Source: UBA822 sp036336795 (GTDB lineage: Bacteria > Gemmatimonadota > Gemmatimonadetes > Longimicrobiales > Gaopeijiaceae). From it: a stretch of DNA of 8,490 nt. Made by a program: the position numbers and the translations under genes. The DNA lies in the NCBI GenBank assembly GCA_036336795.1, contig JAYZFL010000040.1:1-8490 (forward strand). Direction: 5' to 3'. Below the pieces are notes generated by a model that worked only from the letters and a program-made list of their open reading frames with translations, had not been told where the DNA came from and did not search any database. Positions 1-6,250 of the stretch are shown one piece after another (positions within the stretch are counted from its first letter, which is position 1; each line of letters begins with the position of its first letter).

Positions 1-2435
1 CTTTGTGTGCTATTGTGGGCCTAACACCACGCTCTGCCCGTGCCCAAGACCCCGTCCAACAAGAGGTTCTCCGCCTCACGGGCCAAGAGGTATCTGAAGA
101 GGAAATTCTTTCTCGACTCGCCCAGTCAGGGTTGTCGCGGACCGAAGTACGTTCGCGTCTGAGTACCATGGGCATCAACCCGAACATCGCGGATGCGTAT
201 TTCGACCGTATCGATGGCAGTTCCACCGACCCCCTAATTCAGGATGCAGACTTCCTTCAGGCACTAGCGCAGATGGGTATCCTAGCCGATACGACCCTAA
301 TCGCTCCCGCTGACACCACTGCCGATGACTTACTGATGGACCGCCTGGCGCCCCGCCCCGAGGAACTGCCGGACAGTATCCTGACGGTTTTCGGTCGAAA
401 TGTCTTCAGTGGTGTGACGACTCAGTTCCAACCGGTAACGGTCGGGCCGGTGGACCCCGACTACAGGCTGGGTCCGGGAGACCAACTACAGCTCATACTG
501 ACGGGTGACGTGGAACTCGCATATACACCGGACGTGACCAGAGAGGGTTTCATCGTAATCCCCGATGTTGGGCAGGTCTTCGTAAATGGCCTGACTCTCG
601 GTGACTTGACGGACCGACTCTATGCGAGGCTCGGCGCGGTATATTCGGGCGTACGAAGGGGGGGAGACGCAACGACGACTTTCCATGTTTCACTCGGTCG
701 TCTCAGAATCAACCAGGTGTTTCTCGTGGGTGATGTCTCTCTTCCCGGTGCCTATCAGGTGAGTTCCGTGGCCACGGTGTTCAATGCTCTCTACAGCGCA
801 GGCGGTCCGGGGGAACGCGGATCAGTACGTTCAGTGGAAGTACAGCGTTCCGGGCAGATGGTGGGCGATTTGGATTTATACGACTACCTGATTCGGGGCG
901 ATGCGTCGGACGATATCCGACTCGAGCAAGGTGATCTCCTCTTCGTGCCTCTAGCCGGGCCTCAAGTCTCGATCGAAGGATTTGTACGCAGGCCCGCCAT
1001 TTATGAGCTCAAGCCGGGTGAGCAACTTCGGGACTTGCTTGAATTTGCTGGTGGACCGCGCCCAGAGGCATATCTGCGACGAATTCAGATCGATCGCATC
1101 CTGCCGCCTGAAGACCGGACGCCGGAACGGGAGCGAGTACTTCTAGACGTCGATCTGGAGGTGATGAGCAACGACGAGGATTTCGAGCTCCTGGACGGGG
1201 ACCATGTCTCGATCCTTAGCGTCGGAGAGACGGTGAGCAATCTGGTAGTGGTGGAAGGCCATGTTGAAAAGCCCGGGATCCTTGAGCTGGCTCCGAACAT
1301 GACGCTCGGTGACGCTATTACGAGAGCGGGCGGCTTGCTTCCCGACGCGTTCGACCTCGTGGCACACCTGATTCGACTGGAGGCGTCGGATAGCACCTAT
1401 GTACTCGAGAGGGTCTCTCTGGATGCGGATGGCCAGCCTGTGCCGGATGTGACGCTCCGAGAATTGGACCGGGTGATCATCTATGGGCGGTCGGAATTGA
1501 GGACAGAGGCTTTTGTCTCAGTCGGAGGTGAGGTGAAGGATCCTGGAGTGTTTCCATTTAATCCTGGAATGACTGCAGAGGATCTAATTCTAACGGCTGG
1601 AGGCTTCACTGCCAGAGCAGATCCCTATACGGCTCAATTGGTGCGGCGCACAGGTGGCCTATTGCTTGGGGAAACAGTGGCGGAAAGTCGCGACATCGTG
1701 TTCGACTCGTCGCTCCCGTCGGCTCTAGACATGCTCTTTGAAAACGGTGTCCCGGAGAACGGATCCGAGGGGGCCATACCGGCAAGGACCATCGAACTCC
1801 AAGATGGGGATCGTGTCTTCGTCAGACGCCTCCAAGGACTTCGAGATGAAGGTGACGTCATTGTGTCAGGTGAAGTCTTGTATCCTGGGCCATATGCTCT
1901 CGAGCGGCGCGGCGAGACTGTTTCCAGTCTTATCCAGCGGGCAGGAGGCCTGACTACGGATGCAAACATTGACGGCGCTAGATTGGTCCGCGAAGAGATT
2001 CCGTTGGGACTCAACCTTGAGAGCGCCTTGCGCTCGTCAGAGCTGCTGCAAACAGAGGACGACCTCATTTTGTTTCCTGGAGACTCACTCAATGTGCCTC
2101 AATACGATGGAACAGTTCTCATCATCGGTGCTGTGGAATTTCAGTCTCGGACTCGTTGGCGGGAAGGGATGGATTTGGACGACTATCTTGACCAGGCCGG
2201 GGGAGTCATTGAGGGTGGGGATCGAGGTCGTGTCTCGGTGACTTACGCGAACCAAGAGAGGCAGCGAACTAACAAGACCCTCCTCTGGAGGAGTGATCCT
2301 CCGGTTGAACCGGGTAGCACGATCTCGGTACCATTCAAGCCGGAGAGTGATGCTGGCTTTAACACGGATGCGATGCTGACTCGGCTCATGTCGATTGCGA
2401 CGATCATGGTGGCCATTCTGCAGATCAGTCGCTGA
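1..2435 (+). CDS. Wza-like polysaccharide export protein with multiple SLBB domains (5' partial)
   Basis: Outer-membrane/periplasmic export channel component for capsule or exopolysaccharide. The first full codon is at 3, and the visible start looks like the tail of a signal peptide (hydrophobic run, then A-R-A before QDP), so the true start lies left of the window. Numbering from base 3: a short charged N-terminal domain (about 15-75), a linker, then a Poly_export domain opening with DPDYRLGPGDQL at 151. Six SLBB-type repeats follow, beginning near 239, 322, 415, 505, 619 and 705. Each has a V-x-G-x-V-x-x-P-G-like strand and most end in A-G-G; the sixth is degenerate, with no PG. A hydrophobic stretch at about 792-808 ends the protein and could be the membrane-spanning helix, as in Wza. 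At over 810 residues it is about twice the length of E. coli Wza (about 380). The lipobox cannot be judged because the N-terminus is missing. It heads the visible part of the operon, 60 bases before ugd. Family assignment is secure; the polymer exported is unknown. Confidence 0.93.
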   Translation, partial: LCAIVGLTPRSARAQDPVQQEVLRLTGQEVSEEEILSRLAQSGLSRTEVRSRLSTMGINPNIADAYFDRIDGSSTDPLIQDADFLQALAQMGILADTTLIAPADTTADDLLMDRLAPRPEELPDSILTVFGRNVFSGVTTQFQPVTVGPVDPDYRLGPGDQLQLILTGDVELAYTPDVTREGFIVIPDVGQVFVNGLTLGDLTDRLYARLGAVYSGVRRGGDATTTFHVSLGRLRINQVFLVGDVSLPGAYQVSSVATVFNALYSAGGPGERGSVRSVEVQRSGQMVGDLDLYDYLIRGDASDDIRLEQGDLLFVPLAGPQVSIEGFVRRPAIYELKPGEQLRDLLEFAGGPRPEAYLRRIQIDRILPPEDRTPERERVLLDVDLEVMSNDEDFELLDGDHVSILSVGETVSNLVVVEGHVEKPGILELAPNMTLGDAITRAGGLLPDAFDLVAHLIRLEASDSTYVLERVSLDADGQPVPDVTLRELDRVIIYGRSELRTEAFVSVGGEVKDPGVFPFNPGMTAEDLILTAGGFTARADPYTAQLVRRTGGLLLGETVAESRDIVFDSSLPSALDMLFENGVPENGSEGAIPARTIELQDGDRVFVRRLQGLRDEGDVIVSGEVLYPGPYALERRGETVSSLIQRAGGLTTDANIDGARLVREEIPLGLNLESALRSSELLQTEDDLILFPGDSLNVPQYDGTVLIIGAVEFQSRTRWREGMDLDDYLDQAGGVIEGGDRGRVSVTYANQERQRTNKTLLWRSDPPVEPGSTISVPFKPESDAGFNTDAMLTRLMSIATIMVAILQISR

Positions 2436-2495
2436 TGCTGACTGTTACCGTCCTTCTAGATCCCTGACTCGATTCCACTGAACCACTGAGATTTC

Positions 2496-3812
2496 ATGCG
2501 AGTCACTGTCATAGGGACCGGATACGTCGGCCTCGTCGCGGGCGCCTGCCTGGCTGAGACCGGTAACGACGTCATCTGTGCCGATGTCGTCGAAGAGAAA
2601 ATCGCCCAATTGAACGCTGGTGGGATCCCAATATACGAGCCGGGCCTCAAGGCTCTGGTTGAGCGTAATCTCCGTTCTGGACGCCTCAGTTTCACCACCG
2701 ACATCCCCGAGGCGGTGCAAGCCTCTGAGATTATCTTCATCGCCGTCGGAACACCGCCCGACGAGGATGGATCCGCCGATCTCCTGCATGTCCTTGACGC
2801 AGCCAGGACGATCGGTCACTCGATGAACGCCGAGAAGATCGTGATCACTAAGAGCACGGTTCCCGTAGGAACCGCAGCCAAGGTTCGAGAAACCATCGAG
2901 TCCGAGACCGATCATCCGGTCCACGTTTGCTCGAACCCGGAATTCCTTAAGGAAGGTGCTGCAGTTGACGATTTCATGAGGCCAGACCGAGTCGTGCTGG
3001 GGGTTGATAGTGACCACGCGGCCGGTGTACTTCGCGATCTTTACGAGCCGTTTGTGATGAGCGGAAACTCCATATTGATGATGGACATCGCTTCGGCAGA
3101 GATTACGAAATACGCCGCCAACGCCATGCTCGCGACACGGATCAGCTTCATGAACGCGATTGCGGGTGTCTGCGAGAAGACCGGAGCCGATGTCCGAATG
3201 GTTCGTCGAGGGATCGGCAGTGATAGGCGTATCGGACATAGCTATCTACATCCGGGTGTAGGTTACGGAGGTTCGTGCTTTCCCAAAGACGTGAAGGCGC
3301 TAATTCGAACAATGACCGAGCTTGACGCTGATCCATCCATCCTCCGAGCGGTCGACGACCTAAACGAAACGCAGAAAGGACTGTTGCTACGTCAGCTCCT
3401 AGATCGCTTCGGAGACAACTTGGAAGGCAAGACGGTTGCGATCTGGGGCCTCTCGTTCAAACCGAACACCGACGACATGCGAGAAGCTCCCAGCATAATC
3501 ACCATCCTAGGTCTGCTGGAACGGAACGCGCAGGTGGTGGCACACGATCCCGAAGCTGCCTCGGAGGCTCAGCGTCGCTTCGGCGACGGTATCGAGGTAC
3601 TCAAGGACTACTATGAAGTCTTGGACGGCGCCGATGCACTGATCATCCATACGGAATGGAATCCGTACCGCCGCCCTGATTTCGATCGCATAAAGGCTTT
3701 GATGGTCGAGCCGATCATCTTCGACGGGCGGAACCTCTATGACCCCGAGCGGATGGCGGACCTAGGTTTCGAATACTACTCGGTGGGCAGAGCTCCAACA
3801 GGGGTCCGCTGA
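2496..3812 (+). CDS. ugd: UDP-glucose / nucleotide-sugar 6-dehydrogenase
   Basis: Oxidises UDP-glucose (or a related NDP-hexose) twice with NAD+ to the uronic acid, giving UDP-glucuronate for polymer synthesis; cytoplasmic. The 438-residue length is normal for the family. The N-terminal Rossmann motif G-T-G-Y-V-G is at 7-12. The NPEFLKEG segment carries the conserved glutamates at 149 and 153. The K-Y-A-A-N-A central helix motif follows, then the catalytic cysteine C261 in GYGGSCFPKD, and the C-terminal F-K-P-N-T-D-D-M-R-E motif. All key residues are present, so it should be active. The ATG at 2496 starts directly at the Rossmann strand; only a weak ribosome site (TGAG, 2487-2490) precedes it. 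It sits 60 bases after the export gene and 54 before the cyclase. Substrate choice (UDP-Glc versus UDP-GlcNAc/GDP-Man type) cannot be fixed by eye, but the SPEF/GGSCFPKD pattern fits Ugd best. Confidence 0.95.
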   Translation: MRVTVIGTGYVGLVAGACLAETGNDVICADVVEEKIAQLNAGGIPIYEPGLKALVERNLRSGRLSFTTDIPEAVQASEIIFIAVGTPPDEDGSADLLHVLDAARTIGHSMNAEKIVITKSTVPVGTAAKVRETIESETDHPVHVCSNPEFLKEGAAVDDFMRPDRVVLGVDSDHAAGVLRDLYEPFVMSGNSILMMDIASAEITKYAANAMLATRISFMNAIAGVCEKTGADVRMVRRGIGSDRRIGHSYLHPGVGYGGSCFPKDVKALIRTMTELDADPSILRAVDDLNETQKGLLLRQLLDRFGDNLEGKTVAIWGLSFKPNTDDMREAPSIITILGLLERNAQVVAHDPEAASEAQRRFGDGIEVLKDYYEVLDGADALIIHTEWNPYRRPDFDRIKALMVEPIIFDGRNLYDPERMADLGFEYYSVGRAPTGVR

Positions 3813-3852
3813 AGACTTCTGCTCCATGCTGACATCCGTTCCCATCCGCCGC

Positions 3853-3857
3853 AAGGA
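3853..3857 (+). promoter_or_regulatory. Ribosome binding site of the cyclase-family gene
   Basis: AAGGA nine bases before the ATG at 3867. It is the clearest Shine-Dalgarno match in the 54-base gap after ugd and supports that start. I see no convincing promoter in this gap. Confidence 0.5.
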
Positions 3858-3866
3858 CGAAACAGG

Positions 3867-4508
3867 ATGGACCTGAAATTGATCGACATTTCGTTACCGA
3901 TAACCCCACGACTGCCTCGATGGCCAGGAGATCCGCCAATCCAAATGGAGGCATTTCTAGACTTTCCCAATGACGGCGTCCGTGCCTCGAGTCTATCCTT
4001 CAGTTTGCACACAGGAACACACATAGACGCACCGCTTCATCACCTGCCGAAAGGTACGGACATAGAGGACCTGGACTTCGCTTCACTCATTGGCCCCGTT
4101 CAGGTAATCGATGTCGGGGACGTCGAGCATATCAGCAGCGAAGTCCTCGAACATCATGTTGGAGCAAGAACTCCCAACAGGTTGCTTGTGAAGACGCTCA
4201 ATTCGGCGGCGTGGTCCGGTGCCACGGAATTCAATCCCGACTTCGTCGCGCTCACGAAAGACGCAGCGGAATGGATCGTCGGGAAGGGTATTCGTCTAGT
4301 CGGGGTCGATTATCTTTCCGTGCAGTCTTATCACGATCCCGATCCCGCTGTTCACGTGATTCTGCTGGAGAACAATGTAGTGATTCTCGAGGGCCTGAAC
4401 CTGTCGGAGGTCAACGCCCCACACCAGTACGAGTTGCTTTGCTTGCCTCTACGCATACGTGGTGCGGAAGGCAGTCCCTGTCGTGCTGTCCTGCGGGAGC
4501 TTCCTTGA
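3867..4508 (+). CDS. Cyclase-family (kynurenine formamidase-like) metal-dependent hydrolase
   Basis: Member of the cyclase family (PF04199), metal-dependent hydrolases that include bacterial kynurenine formamidase KynB and act on amides or lactone-like substrates. The 213-residue length is typical. The signature H-T-G-T-H-I-D-A-P-L-H spans 48-58, giving metal ligands H48, H52 and D54 and the probable catalytic H58. The downstream GVDYLSV segment and a conserved glutamate in LEGLNL (E175) are also in place. The N-terminal D-I-S-L-P-I and P-G-D-P-P motifs confirm the start. AAGGA at 3853-3857 sits nine bases before the ATG. It lies 16 bases before the cytidylyltransferase gene, inside a sugar operon with no tryptophan-degradation genes, so a kynurenine role is unlikely. 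Opening a sugar lactone, or removing a formyl or acyl group from a sugar precursor, is a better guess from context. Family is firm; substrate is unknown. Confidence 0.88.
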   Translation: MDLKLIDISLPITPRLPRWPGDPPIQMEAFLDFPNDGVRASSLSFSLHTGTHIDAPLHHLPKGTDIEDLDFASLIGPVQVIDVGDVEHISSEVLEHHVGARTPNRLLVKTLNSAAWSGATEFNPDFVALTKDAAEWIVGKGIRLVGVDYLSVQSYHDPDPAVHVILLENNVVILEGLNLSEVNAPHQYELLCLPLRIRGAEGSPCRAVLRELP

Positions 4509-4511
4509 AGC

Positions 4512-4517
4512 GAGGGA
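4512..4517 (+). promoter_or_regulatory. Ribosome binding site deciding the kdsB-like start
   Basis: GAGGGA lies seven bases before the ATG at 4525, just after the cyclase stop codon (4506-4508). It favours 4525 over the upstream in-frame ATG at 4459, which lies inside the cyclase gene. Confidence 0.6.
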
Positions 4518-4524
4518 TCTGACA

Positions 4525-5277
4525 ATGGGTCAAGTCCTGGGTATTGTGCCAGCACGCATGGGCTCAAGCCGATTCCCCGGTAAACCACTAGTCACGCTTA
4601 ACGGGCTTCCAATGGTAGAGCACGTGAGGCGCCGGGTGGCGCTCTGCGAAGACGTAGACGAAGTCATCGTCGCAACACCCGATGAACAGATCAGGTCCGT
4701 AGTGGAAGGTTTTGGTGGTCGGGTAGCTATGACTTCGGATACTCACGAGCGTGCATCAGATCGAGTGGCAGAGGTGGCGGAAAGAACGAACGCAGACATC
4801 TTGGTCATGGTCCAGGGTGACGAGCCGCTCATCACCCCAGCGATGGTGAGCCTTTCCCTCGGCCCGTTCTCAGACCCAGGAGTTCAGTGCGTCAACCTGA
4901 CTCGTGAGATCACCACCGAAGACGAATTACGCAATCCCAACGTGATCAAAATCGTCCGCGACACAGAGGGCAAAGCTCTCTATTTCTCAAGACAGCCAAT
5001 CCCCACCGGTGCTCTCGTCGTACCCGGGTTGAGGGCCTGGAAACAAGTATGCATTATCCCCTTCCGCCACGAGGCCGTACTCCGCTTCACTTCTTTGGAG
5101 CCAACCCATGGTGAGATCGCGGAATCGGTCGATATGTTACGGTTCCTCGAGCACGGGACACCTGTTCACCTCGTCGAGTGCGAAGAGGACTCCGTAGCCG
5201 TGGACGTTCCGGATGACGTCGCTCCAGCCGAAGCCGCTCTCGCCTCGGATCCCCTGGTTCCCTACTACACGCACTGA
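4525..5277 (+). CDS. kdsB: KdsB-like CMP-ulosonate synthetase (3-deoxy-manno-octulosonate cytidylyltransferase family)
   Basis: Transfers CMP from CTP to a 3-deoxy-2-ulosonic acid such as Kdo, giving the activated sugar donor; cytoplasmic. The 250-residue length matches KdsB (about 248). The nucleotide-binding signature I-V-P-A-R-M-G-S-S-R-F-P-G-K-P lies at 7-21, the Mg-binding Q-G-D-E-P at 97-101 (D99), the N-P-N-V-I-K strand and LYFSR motif follow, and the second metal aspartate D227 is in VDVPDD. The sugar-facing parts differ from E. coli KdsB: the GTERLAE segment reads ASDRVAE, and the H-x-G-I-Y-x-Y region reads K-Q-V-C-I-I-P-F (173-180). The true substrate may therefore be a Kdo relative rather than Kdo. 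The frame is open upstream to an ATG at 4459, but that would overlap the cyclase gene by 50 bases. The ATG at 4525 has GAGGGA seven bases upstream and begins right at the first core strand, so I prefer it. It is 16 bases after the cyclase and 13 before the next gene. Confidence 0.9.
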   Translation: MGQVLGIVPARMGSSRFPGKPLVTLNGLPMVEHVRRRVALCEDVDEVIVATPDEQIRSVVEGFGGRVAMTSDTHERASDRVAEVAERTNADILVMVQGDEPLITPAMVSLSLGPFSDPGVQCVNLTREITTEDELRNPNVIKIVRDTEGKALYFSRQPIPTGALVVPGLRAWKQVCIIPFRHEAVLRFTSLEPTHGEIAESVDMLRFLEHGTPVHLVECEEDSVAVDVPDDVAPAEAALASDPLVPYYTH

Positions 5278-5278
5278 T

Positions 5279-5282
5279 GGAG
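5279..5282 (+). promoter_or_regulatory. Ribosome binding site for the hydroxyacid dehydrogenase (GTG start)
   Basis: GGAG eight bases before GTG 5291, immediately after the kdsB-like stop codon (5275-5277). It supports a GTG start, since no ATG lies in frame between the stop of the previous gene and the conserved N-terminal strand. Confidence 0.5.
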
Positions 5283-5290
5283 TGACAGAG

Positions 5291-6250
5291 GTGGCCAAGC
5301 GATGGAAGGTGTTAGTCTCAGCTCCGTACATGCTCACCTGTGTCGACCGCTTCTTGCCATGGTTTGAAGAGCACGACATCGAGCCAGTGTTACCCCCAGT
5401 CGAAGAGCGCCTCGAAGAGTCGGACCTCTTCGAGGTTATCGGGGATATCGACGGAGCGGTGTGCGGGGATGATCGCTTCACCGCGACCGTGCTAGATCAA
5501 GCACCTAAGCTCAAGGTGATTTCAAAGTGGGGAACCGGAATCGACTCTATCGACTCCGAAGCCGCGGAACGCAACGGTATCCTAGTCTACCGAACACCGG
5601 GAGCTTTCACGAACCCGGTTGCGGATTCGGTCCTAGGCTACGTCTTGTCGTTTGCCCGAGGTATCCCTTGGGCGACTGAAGACCTCCGGAATGGTAGCTG
5701 GTTCAAACACCCCGGACGTGCCCTCAACGAGTGTGTCTTGGGGGTCGTGGGAGTGGGTGACATCGGGACGGCGGTATCGGAGCGTGCGCGGAGCTTCGGC
5801 ATGAAAGTTCTCGGCAACGACACGAAGCCACTCAACACTGCCTGGTGTGCCCGGGTCCGTGTCCAAGAGGTCTCGATCTCCGAACTTCTCACACAGGCAG
5901 ACTTCGTCTCTTTGAACTGTGATCTGAACCCGACATCTCATCACCTGATGGGCGCAAAACAGTTCTCTTCGATGAAGCCTAGCGCAGTGGTAATCAACAC
6001 GGCTCGGGGACCAATCATTGATGAAGCGGCTCTCATACGGGCTTTGAAGCGAGGAGAGATCGCAGGAGCAGCCCTCGACGTATTTGAGCACGAACCGCTT
6101 AGCACCAAAAGTCCCCTCCGAGATATGGAGAACGTTCTGTTAGCAGCACACAACGCTAATAGCAGTCCGACGGCCTGGGAGAAGGTACACGAGAACACGC
6201 TGAAGAACCTGTACGACGGTCTCAGAGAGCCTCGGCGGCGCGATGCCTGA
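5291..6250 (+). CDS. D-2-hydroxyacid dehydrogenase (phosphoglycerate dehydrogenase-like)
   Basis: NAD(H)-dependent oxidoreductase of the D-isomer 2-hydroxyacid dehydrogenase family, interconverting a 2-hydroxy acid and a 2-keto acid in the cytoplasm. Read from the GTG at 5291 it has 319 residues, usual for the family. The first half carries the substrate domain with K-W-G-T-G-I-D-S-I-D. The Rossmann glycines are in G-V-G-D-I-G (154-159). The catalytic triad is complete: R239 in NTARGP, E268 in FEHEP and H287 in AAHNAN. No C-terminal ACT domain follows, unlike SerA, so a serine-biosynthesis role is not favoured. The frame stays open back to an ATG at 5213, inside the kdsB-like gene; GTG 5291 avoids overlap and has GGAG eight bases upstream. 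GTG 5282 is an alternative. Placed next to a CMP-ulosonate synthetase, it may act on a 2-keto or 2-hydroxy sugar acid, or supply a hydroxyacid substituent; that is inference. Confidence 0.87.
   Translation: MAKRWKVLVSAPYMLTCVDRFLPWFEEHDIEPVLPPVEERLEESDLFEVIGDIDGAVCGDDRFTATVLDQAPKLKVISKWGTGIDSIDSEAAERNGILVYRTPGAFTNPVADSVLGYVLSFARGIPWATEDLRNGSWFKHPGRALNECVLGVVGVGDIGTAVSERARSFGMKVLGNDTKPLNTAWCARVRVQEVSISELLTQADFVSLNCDLNPTSHHLMGAKQFSSMKPSAVVINTARGPIIDEAALIRALKRGEIAGAALDVFEHEPLSTKSPLRDMENVLLAAHNANSSPTAWEKVHENTLKNLYDGLREPRRRDA

Noticed and set aside
1634..2092. A 152-codon - strand frame inside the export gene
   Set aside because: Its Ser/Arg/Pro-rich translation is typical of antisense frames, and the opposing SLBB repeats are intact throughout.
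2436..2495. Possible promoter or small RNA between the export gene and ugd
   Set aside because: The 60-base gap shows no convincing -35/-10 pair, hairpin or small frame; read-through from the export gene is the simplest reading.
2445..3239. A 264-codon open frame on the - strand opposite ugd
   Set aside because: It lies almost wholly antisense to a clearly functional ugd, shows no recognisable domain, and has the odd composition of a mirrored frame in G+C-rich coding DNA.
4211..4522. A 103-codon + strand frame overlapping the end of the cyclase gene
   Set aside because: The cyclase frame through this stretch carries family motifs (GVDYLSV, LEGLNL), whereas the alternative frame is Arg/Ser-rich and matches nothing.
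5633..6091. A 152-codon - strand frame opposite the hydroxyacid dehydrogenase
   Set aside because: It is a shadow of conserved coding sequence (Rossmann domain and catalytic Arg on the + strand), with no start context or domain of its own.
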